Below are positions 24,501 through 33,220 of a stretch of 35,759 nucleotides of DNA, in pieces. Numbering within the stretch: the stretch's first letter is position 1; every line of letters starts with the position of its first letter. The notes below the pieces were generated by a model. It saw nothing but the letters and a program-made list of their open reading frames with translations. It searched no databases and was not told the origin of the DNA. This stretch comes from an uncultured Gammaproteobacteria bacterium (GTDB lineage Bacteria > Pseudomonadota > Gammaproteobacteria > Pseudomonadales > UBA5518), in NCBI GenBank assembly GCA_903928015.1, contig CAIYPF010000208.1, forward strand, positions 1-35,759, written 5' to 3'. Made by a program: the position numbers and the translations under genes.

Positions 24501-27500
24501 CAGCTTGCTCGATGTCTCCAGCGGGGGGAGAGTCCTTCCTTCCGGCAAGATTCTTGCGGTGGACGGCATCCCGCAGGGCAGGGGAGGCAGTGTTTCCCTC
24601 CTCACCTACGATGCTTCAAAGGGGCAATTCGGTGACGGCCGGCTGCCCTTGCCGGGAAGCCTGCCCAACAACGGCAGGATCGTGCTCGGGGGAGAGATAC
24701 GCAGCTGGGGCTTCTCCGGTGGCGGGACCTTCACTGCCCGCGCCCTCGGGATCTCGATCGGATCGAAGACGCAGAACCGTTACCAGACGCTGCGCTTCGA
24801 GCCGGAGTGGTTCGACGGTCAGGGATTCGGTGCCTACGTCCTGTCTGCACTCTACGATGCGCGCGTTGGCACGGATGCCGTGGTGCGGCCCGTGCAGTCC
24901 AACCTCGTTCCGGTGTACGACACGCTGCTGCGCGCGCCCACCGGCACCGACATCCACGCGCACGATGCCGACCACCCCGACGGGATCTACACCACCGTCG
25001 GACGTCTCGACGACTACCACCGGCAGGCTACCGACTTTTCCCTCTTTGCCGGCGATTACCTCAACTGGCGCGTGTCTCCGGGCGTACTGCCGGACTACTC
25101 GCGCAGCGCGGTGCGCGGCCTGGTCGAGATGCTCGCGGGATCGAAGCTCCTGGCAGACCCGCGCGCCAAGGTGGTCATCGGCTCCAACAACCGGATCAAC
25201 ATCCAGGGCGAGATCGTTGCCCACGGCGGTTCCATCACGATCACCGGAGATACGGGGAGCGGCGGTTACGCCCAGAACCCGGGCACCATCATCAACGGCG
25301 GCGCCTTCAGCGATATCCGCAAAGAGATCTGGCTGGGCGCCGAGAGCCTGCTTGATGCCTCGGGTGTCGTGCTGCTGAACCCCCTCCAGGCGCCGCTCAT
25401 CGTGGACGGTGAACTCCAGGCGCCGAGAAGCGGCGTCGTCCTCGACGGTGGCACCGTGGTGGTCACCAGCGACAGCGGCGCGGTCATCGCGATCAACTGC
25501 CTCGACGCGGAATGCGCGGACCCGAAGGCGCGTGGCGCGACGATCAATGTCTCCGGCACGAGCGCGGAACTCGACCTTCCTGCCGGTGACCTGAACACAC
25601 TCGAATCGCGCGATGTCTGGAGCGATGCGGGCACGGTGGTGCTGGGCGCGGGCACCGGCATGCTGTTCCGAGGCTATATCGAGGCCCATGGCGGCAGCGA
25701 TCGCGCGGCCGGAGGCACGCTCTACATCACGCCCGAAGTCCCCTTGCTGTCCACCACCAACGGCTTCGACGGTGCGCGGAAGCTTTTACTGAGCGACACG
25801 CCCGGAAAGTTGCCGGACAAGCTCGCCCCGGGCAAACCGGTCACCCTGCCGCTGGGCGTGCTCCGCTTCGGCGTCAACCGGCTGAAAAACTCGGGAGTCG
25901 ATTCCCTGATTCTCGGGATGGATCCCGCCAAGGGCGCGCCGGTGACCGCGCCGGCGGTGGTGCTCGACGACGACATCGAGATCAATCTCGCACGCTCGAT
26001 CATCATCAACACCGAAGCGCTGAATGCCATCGCGCCGGACGGCAGTTCCTCGGTGCACCTGACTGCGCCCTACATCGCCATCCACGGCTATGCCACCAGC
26101 GGCAAATACCCCGCCGCCGATACGCTCTATCCCACCTTCCCCGGCATCGATCTCACCGTGTCTGCCGACGCGATCGATCTGGGCGGGCAGTTCTCGCTCC
26201 CCGATTTCGGGAAGGTCTCGTTCATCAGCAGCGGTGACATACGTTTCCTCACGCCGGCGAACTACGCCTACTTCCGCAGCAGTGAGGACCTCACGAACCC
26301 GCAGAGCGTCCCCGGCGTGATGCTCGCGGCGGGAGACCTGTATTTCGAGGCCGCGCAGATCTACCCCGCGACCGGCAACCGCTTCATCATCGATGCCATC
26401 AGCCCGATCGCCACGGTCACCTTCCGCGGCAATGCCGCGTCGGCGGATGCCAACGCGCCCATTTCCGCGGGCGGCAGCCTGTTCGTCGCCGGCACAAACA
26501 TAGATCAGGGCGGCGTCATCCGGGCGCCCGGCGGTCAGATCCTGCTCGGCGTCGCCGATGCCAATGATCCCGAAACTGCAGCCCTGTTCAGTTACGCAGG
26601 CAACCTGCGCAACGGCAAACCCGGCCGCATCCTGCTGCCCGTCGTGAGCACCCAGAAGCTGGTGCTCGGAGATGGCAGCCTGACCTCTGTCTCTCTCAAC
26701 GGGTTGGTGGTGCCCTACGGCGAAACCGTCGACGGCCAGAACTGGCGTTATGACGGAACGGCGAACTCCAACTCCGGTGCGACCACCACCGTGCAGGATC
26801 TGTCAGCGCCCCCGCCCAAGCGCATTTCTGTCAATGGCAACGAGGTCTTGCTGTCCCCTGGCGCGGTGATCGACATTTCCGGAGGTGGTGACCTGCAGGC
26901 CCAGGAGTGGGTGGCGGGCACGGGCGGTTCGCGCAACGTGCTGCTGCAGTACAACACGGTGTACTCGGGTGGTCGTCCGGAGGCCGCGCCGCTCTACCCG
27001 GACCGTCGGCCGGTCTACGCGATCATTCCCGGTTTCCAGAGTGCGCTTGCGCCGTACGACCCGTCGCTCGTGGCAGGCGATCCGCTGGTGGGGCAGGCCG
27101 TGTTCCTCTCTGGCGCCCCCGGAATTCCCGAAGGCGTCTATACGCTGCTCCCGGCGCGCTATGCGACCTTGCCGGGCGCATACCGCCTCGTACAAGACAC
27201 CGCTGCGATCGACACGCTGCCCGGAAGAAACCTCACGCTCCCCGATGGCACCTTCGCGATCGCCGGCAACTTCGTTCAGGGCACCAGCGGTGCGACGCGT
27301 GCCCGCAGCACCACGTTCCTGGTCCAGTCGGGGCCGGTCTGGCAGCAGTACTCCCAATACACGCTGAGCAGCGCAGATGCGTTTTTCGGTTCGCTCGCGG
27401 AGCAGTCGGGCGGGGTCCGGCCGCGACTTCCTGTCGATGCCGGCCAGCTCGTGCTGGCGGCAACGCGCACGCTGGGATTGGGCGCCGAACTGCGTACCGC

Positions 27501-30500
27501 CGCCGGCACGGGCGGTGCGGGAGCCCTGGTCGATGTCGTGTCGCAGCGTATTCAGATCGTGGACGCCAACTCTGCAGCGCTCGCCGGCTATGTGCAGATC
27601 CGGGCCGCCGACCTCGTCAAGCTCGATGCCGCAAGCCTGCTGCTCGGTGGCACCCGCACCCGCACGTCGGCGGGTGACCGGATAACGGCGCTTGCGACCA
27701 GCCTGATTCTCTCCAACGACGACGAGACCCTCGAAGCCCCCGAGGTGCTATTGGTTGCGACGGCAGCCCGCGCTGGCGACGGCATCGTGATCGGCGCTGG
27801 CAGCAAGGTTGCCGCTGTCGGCGACATCCCCGCCAATCAGTCTGTCGACATCGAGATCGGCCGCTTGCCCACCCCTGCGTCCGGGAAGGATCCCGGCGAT
27901 GCCGGCGTCTCCGGCGACGGCGCACTGCTGCGGCTCTCCAATGGTGCGCCGGTGAAGGTCTCGCGCATCAATGTTCCGGAAGTCGCCAACGGCCTGCTGC
28001 GTATCGAGGCTGGCGCAAGCCTGAAGGCAACCGCGAGCATAACGCTCGATTCCGCAGCGAGCACCGAGGTCGCGCCGGGAGCCATCTTCGCGGCCGATGC
28101 GATAGATGCGAACAGCAGCGTTGTCAGTTTCCTCGGCTCCGGTTTCGAGGGCCCCACTCCTGAGGGGCTGGTGATCACGTCGGCCCTGCTCGAGCAACTG
28201 GCCAGCGCGAAGTCCCTGCGTTTCGGCAGCAGGGCTTCGATGGACTTCCTCGGGTCGGTCGATCTGGAGATCGATGGCTCGCTCGGTCTGAGCGCGGGTG
28301 CGTTCCGCGGCGACGGCGGCACAGTGCGTTTGGCCGCTGACACGATCAGTCTCTCCAACGACCTGGGTGCGGACGCACTTGCCAGTGATGCATCCGGGAG
28401 TCTGGCCCTGTTGGCTGACCGCGTCGTGTTCGGCGCCGGTGACAAAGTCTTCGACGGATTTGCCGGCGTTGACGTCCTCGCGCGCAACGGGGCTGTCTTC
28501 GAGGGCAACGGCAGCGCAGATTTCCGCGCCGCCGACGTTTCGCTGCACCTTCCCGCGCTGAGGGCTGCCACGGGTTCGGCCAACGCACTGTTCACCGCGG
28601 GTGCCCTCCGTATCGATGCCGTGGGGGCAGGAGCAGCCACGCTTTCCGACGGCGCCGGCGGCGTGCTCGGCCTGCAGGGTGCCACCGTCGTGCTGGATTC
28701 ACGGATTTCCAGCCCGGGCGGCTCGGTGAGTCTGGCCGCCACCTTGGGCGACCTTGTGCTCGGCGCGGGCGCTCGCATCGATCTCAGGGGCTTTGCGCGG
28801 GATTTCCTCGATGTACAGCGCTTTGCCGATGGCGGCGAGGTCCGACTCTCCGCGACCGGTGGTGACGTGGTGGTCGCGAGCGATGCTGTGCTCGATGTGT
28901 CAGCGGATTCCTCGGGAGGAGACGCCGGCCGCATTCTCGTCAGCGCCCGTGACGGGGCACTGCGACTCGACGGGCGTTTGCTCGGCAGCGCCGCGGACGG
29001 TGCCAAAGGCGGATCGCTTGTCGTCGATACGCGCTCCGCGATCGACCTCGACGCGCTCCTGTCCGTGCTGGAGACGGCAGGCATCGATGGCACCATCTCC
29101 CTGCGCAGCGGCAGCGGCAACCTGATCGTCGGCGCGGGACACACGCTGCGTGCCGACGAGATCAGGCTGGTCGCCGACGGTGGCACAGCACCCGGAGACG
29201 ATGATGGCAACGTGATCGTGCTCGGCACTGTCGACGCCTCGGGCGACAAGGGCGGCAGCATCGATCTGGTGGGTCGCAGCGGCGTGGTGCTGGTGGGCAG
29301 TCTGCTTGCGCGCGGTGATGCGACAGGTCAGCGCGGCGGCATCGTCAGTCTCTCCACCTCGGGTGTTGCCTCGGGCGCGCTGGATCCGGTCTTCGGCCAT
29401 CAACTCGTCGATGCCGCGCAATCAGGCCGCATCGTCATCGGCGATGCAGCGCTCATCGACGTTTCGGGCGAGAGGGCGGGCGGGCGCATCGCGCTGCGCG
29501 CACCGCTGCTGTCCGACGGTGATATCCGGGTATCCATAGGCACCGACGCACAGATCACGGGCGAGCGCGAACTCGCCATCGAGGCCTGGGCGCGCTGGTC
29601 CACCACCGATGCGAGCACGGGTCCCCTGCACTTCGACGGCATCGTCGATCCCGCGGGTCGTTTCGATTCGAACGGTGATGAGGCTCCGGAGACAGCGCAC
29701 AGCGCGTTTTTCCAGGACACGCTACGCGCTTTCGTCAGCGCCTCCGCGTTCCCCTTCGAGCAGCGCCTCCCGACGCGACAGACCCTTGTCGTCAGGCCGG
29801 GCATCGAGCTGGTGAACCCGGATGCCTCCCGCCTGGACGGTGACATCCTGGTGCTCAGTGACTGGAACATGGGGTCTGGCAGTCGGGACCGCACCGGTGC
29901 TCTGGTGCTGGATTACCGCCACGGTGATGCGGCGCCCGTGCTGACGCTCCGCGCCTCCGGAGACATCCGGGTCGGCGCAAGTCTGAGCGATGGTTTCTTC
30001 CAGAATTCCAACCCCTTCAACACGGCCAATCCGTCGAACGTCGACAACTCGGCCTCGCCGCGCGCGACGCCGACCAACCCCTTGCCGCTGCTCTCCCAGA
30101 GCCTCGCGGCCTCGCTGGCAGGCACCAAGGAAGCGCCGTTGCTCGAGGCGGTTGATTCGAGCTCCTTCCGTTTGGTGGCGGGTGCCGACGCCAGTAGCGC
30201 AGATCCGCTCGCGCTCGCCGGCGGCGCTTCCGGCAGCGTCCTGCTCGAAGGGCACCAGCAGGCGGTGTTCATCAAGAAAAACGGCAAGGAGGCCACGATC
30301 TACGCCCCCACGATGGTGCGCACGGGCACGGGTTCCATCACGGTGGTTGCGGCAGGTGACGTCACCTTGCTCGATCCCTTCGCGCCGGGTGTGATCTACA
30401 CCGCCGGCAGGCCGGTCGCGGGGGCTTCGGTGCTGTCGACCCCCGTGCTGCGCGAAGGTTTTGGCGGATTGCCGCCTGTGCTCGATTCCGGCCGGATAAA

Positions 30501-33078
30501 CAGCGAAGCTGCCGGTGACCTCCGCATCGTGGCGGGCAGGGACATCCTCGGGCGTCAGCAGGTCATCGACGACGGTTCGCGCACTGGCAAGCCTGGCGCC
30601 AACCTCACGCAGATGTGGTGGCCCTGGATGCAGACCTGCCTTTTCGGCGGCCCTACCGAGTGCCGCAGCGCAGGCGGAACCTCGATCAGTTTCGGCGTGT
30701 TCGATCAGGGGATTCTCAGCACTGGCGGCGACGTCATGCTGTCTGCCGGTCGTGACATCCGCGACGTGTCCGCCTCTCTGCCGACAACCTGGTACGTGCG
30801 CGAGGAAGGCGGTGTGCAGGTGTTGCACACAGTCGGGGGTGGCGATCTCCAGATCGACGCCGGTCGCGACATCCTGAGCGGCGCATTCCTGGTCGCGCGC
30901 GGCACGGGCTTGATTTCTGCCGGGCGTGATATCCGCGCCGACCTCCAATCGCAGAATGGCATCCCGGTTGCCACCTACCTGGGCATGCAGGACGCGGTGA
31001 TCCGCATGAATGCAACGGGCCGCGTGGAACTTGGGGGCGTGATGAACCCCTCCTGGGTGTTCAGGGGCTTCGACTCGCAATCCTACAGCGCCCGCTCCGC
31101 GCTCGAAGTCGTAGCGCAGTCGGGAGACATATCGCTGCGGCGCGGGCTGAGCGAGTTCCTCTTCGGCTCGACCGTCTTCCTGCTTAACGCCTACGACTAC
31201 GTGCTGCCTGCTTCGCTCGAACTCACCGCGCTTGACGGTTCGGTCAGCGTTCTCAGCAACGGCGAACTCTATCCCTCGGCCACGGGCAGCCTTGCCGTGC
31301 TGGCGAGAGGCGATCTGCGCTTCTCCAACGGCAGCCTGGCGCGCAGTGTGTTCGGCATGATCGACGCCCCTGCCTCGTTGCTGCCCTCCGCGCTCAGTCC
31401 CATGTCCGGCGCAAGCATCGCATCGAGTTTCATCTACGACGGTGTCGATTCGCCGTTCCGCCTTCACGTGCCGGGCGGTCTGCACGCGCAAGACGACGAG
31501 CCGGTTCGACTCTACAGTGTCGAGGGCAGCCTGATCGACGGTACGAACGGCGGCGTGGGTGCCATGCGCATCGACCTCCCCAAGGCGGCGCTCATCAGCG
31601 CGGGGCGCGACATCGTCGACCTGATCTTCCGCGGCCAGCACCTTTACGCCTCCGACATCACCCGTATCAGCGCGGGCCGCGACTACTACAATTCCTCGCT
31701 CTCGCCCGCACGCAGCGTCGCTTTCGTGGAAATTGGGGGGCCGGGTACCCTTCTGCTGCAGGCGGGCCGCAACCTGGGCCCGATCACCTCGGCGAACGAT
31801 GCGCTGGACTACGGCTACCTCCCGCGCGGCAACCCGAGTTATCCCGGCATCCGGACCATCGGTGACCAGAACAACGCGTACCTGCCGAGGGCCGGGGCCT
31901 CGATACTCCTCGCCTTCGGCGTGGGGCAGGGCTCGGGGCTCGAGGCCTTCGCCTCGACCTACATCGACCCTGCCGTGCTGCACGACCCGGAAGACCCCTC
32001 GGACGCACTCGGCACGCCGGATTACTCCGAGCGTCTGGTTGCATTCGTCGAACAGGTGGAGGCCGACCGCCTGCGCCGGCTCGGTGAGGAAGCGCCCGTT
32101 GATTTCACGCCGGAGCAGGCATGGGACTACTTCCGGGAACTCCCTGCATACCAGCAGCAATTGCTTGTTTACCCCGTGTTCCTCGACATCCTCAACGTGA
32201 CCGGTCTGGACTACAACTCCGACGGTCGTTTCTCGCAGCAGTACGGGCGTGGCTTCGACGCGATACAGTCACTCTTCCCCGCTGCGCTCGGTTACACGCC
32301 GTTCAACCGGGATCTCGCCCCCGGCGAGCAACAGCAGTCCGTGCGCACCGGCATCTTCGACATGCGCGGATCAACGGTTCAGACACAACGCGGCGGTGAC
32401 ATTTCGATCATCGGGCCCGGCGGCGACATCATCGTGGGCAGTGCGTCGGCACCTCCGCTGGTGCCGGCCTCTGCCGTCACTGCGGGCATTGGCCCGAATG
32501 CGCAGGGCATTCTTGCACTCGAGCAGGGGGCGGTGCGGATCTTCACCGACCGCAGCGTGTTGCTTGCGCAGAGCCGGATTTTCACGGAGCAGGGCGGCGA
32601 TATCCTGATCTGGAGTTCGAACGGCGACGTCAACGCGGGCAAGGGCGCCAAGACCAGTTCCGAGATCCCGCCGCCTGAATTCCTCTGCGACATAGACCAC
32701 TTCTGCCTCGTCGATGCCAAATCGCAGGTGAGCGGTGCCGGTATCGCGGTGCTGCAGACGCGCGCCGGCGCGGCGAGCGGCACGGCCAACCTCGTGGCGC
32801 CACGGGGCACGGTGGATGCGGGCGATGCGGGCATTCGCGTCGCCGGCAGCCTGAACGTGGCGGCGTTCAAGGTGGCCAACGCCGACAACATCTCGGTCTC
32901 GGGCGGCTCGGTGGGCGTTCCCACGGGGCTGGTCGATACCGGCGCGCTGGGTGCGGCAAGTTCCGTCGCGGCATCGGTGTCCCAGAGCGCGGGTCAGATG
33001 GGCTCCGGCCGCCAGGCCGACAAGGGCAATTACGTCATTGCCGTCGAAGTCCTCGGCTTCGGTTCCCCGGACGGCTGA
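21568..33078 (+). CDS. Giant TpsA exoprotein, filamentous-haemagglutinin family
   Basis: This 3836-residue protein is the exported partner of the TpsB. The ATG overlaps the previous stop, and no strong ribosome-binding site is seen, which suggests translational coupling. An extended basic N-region gives a signal peptide of about 46 residues (PQASLA). The TPS secretion domain spans about 165-400: ILTWDSFNVGKNTTLEFDQ, then NQNGIIFGG with N245 (the family's NPNG-type motif), then LLVSS. The rest is a long right-handed beta-helix of Gly/Asp/Val-rich repeats. AGRD/AGRN motifs recur in the last third (nt 30530, 30741, 30855, 30916, 31597, 31669, 31759). A DUF3739-like region occurs at about 3490-3600 (EQAWDYFRELPAYQQQLL). 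The protein ends IAVEVLGFGSPDG. All ten cysteines lie in five short pairs. No toxin-like C-terminus or immunity gene follows. A structural adhesin or matrix role is likely. Confidence 0.94.
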   Translation: MTRRTHLHRGDWTGPRLSPKGRLRHAILAGLGLSMTSLLAPQASLAAQFGSPGWFAAQGAAAPGGVAPAPQAGPMLPPSVTTPAVAMQRAQRSIDNLNRAAAAVVAAQSVQSAARQLSLQAISTVPDGLAPGGLHVGANAAADAANPQGCAASNTCTWLNADLPTQTNAADGKTTVTVKQTASKAILTWDSFNVGKNTTLEFDQHSGTQSDGTNDWIALNRVSAGASPSQILGTLKADGSVYLINQNGIIFGGSSKVNVHSLLVSSLPLYLPGTASTLTPGDDEDYLARSNRLFLETGITSYGLGTASGSILGLGNSQRVALSTLGELPGDIEIEAGASISTDSLGYSLIAAPNVINAGHISAKDGQIVLAAGVGVTLRSPQQGELLLQPLLTGVIDDDIAGGDATPVSRLENSGLVESVRGDIRMLGTSITQAGVLVATTSVTRAGSIDLLAMDEQVTDSANSRNGVVVLAPDSVTAVLPDANNETTLSSPAADSLFRPGSVSLKGGAVRVDGGALIEAPGQSVRIVAVGSTPTNVFAGIEGYVSGRVYIDEGAVIDVAGVAGYELPMSANLVNVPRIGQNELADTPVQRGGPVFGVPVTVDIRVSGTRSDGVAWTGTPLANVGGYIQQVPRKVQQLLQNGGTVSLAGDEVLARAGSQLNLDGGFIHYLGGVLETTRLIAANGAIIDIGSADPNVIYAAVAGRFTANQPRWNTKTVYVNPLLGSEGGVYEAEYIQGGNAGTLNVYAEHMLALDGDISGRAQAGRRQVASGKLPAQGSLYVGPGNGLRAAVFPDQSALGFSPDYRLQDTAPDITVLDPHFSASTAVPDAIRDEQLILLSTRDIESAGFGSLTVVADGDIELAAGEGLVVAPGGSVSLTGGRVTVASDISARAGSINITTAVARGGSGDIVVKSGVTLDASGFWVNDAGLSAEELSGGALVNGGNIVLRTLQASGVSTVCVGSTTCTVDYTGSIILEQGSLLDVSSGGRVLPSGKILAVDGIPQGRGGSVSLLTYDASKGQFGDGRLPLPGSLPNNGRIVLGGEIRSWGFSGGGTFTARALGISIGSKTQNRYQTLRFEPEWFDGQGFGAYVLSALYDARVGTDAVVRPVQSNLVPVYDTLLRAPTGTDIHAHDADHPDGIYTTVGRLDDYHRQATDFSLFAGDYLNWRVSPGVLPDYSRSAVRGLVEMLAGSKLLADPRAKVVIGSNNRINIQGEIVAHGGSITITGDTGSGGYAQNPGTIINGGAFSDIRKEIWLGAESLLDASGVVLLNPLQAPLIVDGELQAPRSGVVLDGGTVVVTSDSGAVIAINCLDAECADPKARGATINVSGTSAELDLPAGDLNTLESRDVWSDAGTVVLGAGTGMLFRGYIEAHGGSDRAAGGTLYITPEVPLLSTTNGFDGARKLLLSDTPGKLPDKLAPGKPVTLPLGVLRFGVNRLKNSGVDSLILGMDPAKGAPVTAPAVVLDDDIEINLARSIIINTEALNAIAPDGSSSVHLTAPYIAIHGYATSGKYPAADTLYPTFPGIDLTVSADAIDLGGQFSLPDFGKVSFISSGDIRFLTPANYAYFRSSEDLTNPQSVPGVMLAAGDLYFEAAQIYPATGNRFIIDAISPIATVTFRGNAASADANAPISAGGSLFVAGTNIDQGGVIRAPGGQILLGVADANDPETAALFSYAGNLRNGKPGRILLPVVSTQKLVLGDGSLTSVSLNGLVVPYGETVDGQNWRYDGTANSNSGATTTVQDLSAPPPKRISVNGNEVLLSPGAVIDISGGGDLQAQEWVAGTGGSRNVLLQYNTVYSGGRPEAAPLYPDRRPVYAIIPGFQSALAPYDPSLVAGDPLVGQAVFLSGAPGIPEGVYTLLPARYATLPGAYRLVQDTAAIDTLPGRNLTLPDGTFAIAGNFVQGTSGATRARSTTFLVQSGPVWQQYSQYTLSSADAFFGSLAEQSGGVRPRLPVDAGQLVLAATRTLGLGAELRTAAGTGGAGALVDVVSQRIQIVDANSAALAGYVQIRAADLVKLDAASLLLGGTRTRTSAGDRITALATSLILSNDDETLEAPEVLLVATAARAGDGIVIGAGSKVAAVGDIPANQSVDIEIGRLPTPASGKDPGDAGVSGDGALLRLSNGAPVKVSRINVPEVANGLLRIEAGASLKATASITLDSAASTEVAPGAIFAADAIDANSSVVSFLGSGFEGPTPEGLVITSALLEQLASAKSLRFGSRASMDFLGSVDLEIDGSLGLSAGAFRGDGGTVRLAADTISLSNDLGADALASDASGSLALLADRVVFGAGDKVFDGFAGVDVLARNGAVFEGNGSADFRAADVSLHLPALRAATGSANALFTAGALRIDAVGAGAATLSDGAGGVLGLQGATVVLDSRISSPGGSVSLAATLGDLVLGAGARIDLRGFARDFLDVQRFADGGEVRLSATGGDVVVASDAVLDVSADSSGGDAGRILVSARDGALRLDGRLLGSAADGAKGGSLVVDTRSAIDLDALLSVLETAGIDGTISLRSGSGNLIVGAGHTLRADEIRLVADGGTAPGDDDGNVIVLGTVDASGDKGGSIDLVGRSGVVLVGSLLARGDATGQRGGIVSLSTSGVASGALDPVFGHQLVDAAQSGRIVIGDAALIDVSGERAGGRIALRAPLLSDGDIRVSIGTDAQITGERELAIEAWARWSTTDASTGPLHFDGIVDPAGRFDSNGDEAPETAHSAFFQDTLRAFVSASAFPFEQRLPTRQTLVVRPGIELVNPDASRLDGDILVLSDWNMGSGSRDRTGALVLDYRHGDAAPVLTLRASGDIRVGASLSDGFFQNSNPFNTANPSNVDNSASPRATPTNPLPLLSQSLAASLAGTKEAPLLEAVDSSSFRLVAGADASSADPLALAGGASGSVLLEGHQQAVFIKKNGKEATIYAPTMVRTGTGSITVVAAGDVTLLDPFAPGVIYTAGRPVAGASVLSTPVLREGFGGLPPVLDSGRINSEAAGDLRIVAGRDILGRQQVIDDGSRTGKPGANLTQMWWPWMQTCLFGGPTECRSAGGTSISFGVFDQGILSTGGDVMLSAGRDIRDVSASLPTTWYVREEGGVQVLHTVGGGDLQIDAGRDILSGAFLVARGTGLISAGRDIRADLQSQNGIPVATYLGMQDAVIRMNATGRVELGGVMNPSWVFRGFDSQSYSARSALEVVAQSGDISLRRGLSEFLFGSTVFLLNAYDYVLPASLELTALDGSVSVLSNGELYPSATGSLAVLARGDLRFSNGSLARSVFGMIDAPASLLPSALSPMSGASIASSFIYDGVDSPFRLHVPGGLHAQDDEPVRLYSVEGSLIDGTNGGVGAMRIDLPKAALISAGRDIVDLIFRGQHLYASDITRISAGRDYYNSSLSPARSVAFVEIGGPGTLLLQAGRNLGPITSANDALDYGYLPRGNPSYPGIRTIGDQNNAYLPRAGASILLAFGVGQGSGLEAFASTYIDPAVLHDPEDPSDALGTPDYSERLVAFVEQVEADRLRRLGEEAPVDFTPEQAWDYFRELPAYQQQLLVYPVFLDILNVTGLDYNSDGRFSQQYGRGFDAIQSLFPAALGYTPFNRDLAPGEQQQSVRTGIFDMRGSTVQTQRGGDISIIGPGGDIIVGSASAPPLVPASAVTAGIGPNAQGILALEQGAVRIFTDRSVLLAQSRIFTEQGGDILIWSSNGDVNAGKGAKTSSEIPPPEFLCDIDHFCLVDAKSQVSGAGIAVLQTRAGAASGTANLVAPRGTVDAGDAGIRVAGSLNVAAFKVANADNISVSGGSVGVPTGLVDTGALGAASSVAASVSQSAGQMGSGRQADKGNYVIAVEVLGFGSPDG

Positions 33079-33097
33079 AGCCGCCACCTTCTCTGAC

Positions 33098-33115
33098 TTG
33101 TCTTGCAACCGTCAA
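33098..33115 (+). promoter_or_regulatory. Weak Pho-box-like element
   Basis: TTGTCTT and CCGTCAA lie 11 bp apart, start to start. Each matches five of seven positions of the PhoB half-site CTGTCAT, and the period is right. The downstream gene encodes a PstS-like protein, which raises the prior. The match is weak and could be chance. Confidence 0.27.
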
Positions 33116-33167
33116 CTTAACGACATGTTGGGGCGCTAGGGTAGCCCCGGCTCTCTGGAGCTGTGCG

Positions 33168-33193
33168 CTGTATCACAAACGCACTGAATCACA
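33168..33193 (+). repeat. Direct repeat CTGTATCACA / CTGAATCACA, 16-bp period
   Basis: Two 10-bp copies (33168-33177 and 33184-33193) differ at one base and are spaced 16 bp start to start, just upstream of the ribosome-binding site of the PstS-like gene. The layout suits a transcription-factor or leader element. The regulator is unknown. Confidence 0.4.
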
Positions 33194-33220
33194 TGCATCT
33201 CAACATCGGAGAAATGATCC

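Larger units (their letters stand above)
33079..33220. other. Intergenic region between tpsA and the PstS-like gene
   Basis: The 142 bp hold a weak Pho-box-like element, a small hairpin GGGGC, nine bases, GCCCC (33130-33148) without a T-run, a direct repeat at 33168-33193, and GGAG before the ATG at 33221. No classical -35/-10 pair stands out. The hairpin could attenuate read-through from tpsA. Confidence 0.45.

Noticed and set aside
22825..31320. Four RGD tripeptides in TpsA as integrin-binding sites.
   Set aside because: The protein is very rich in Arg, Gly and Asp, so a few RGD tripeptides are expected by chance, and they lie in beta-helix repeats without a distinctive loop context.
32650..33078. 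A contact-dependent inhibition (CdiA-type) toxin at the end of TpsA.
   Set aside because: The C-terminus remains repeat-like, has no VENN-type boundary or toxin-like domain, and no small immunity gene follows.
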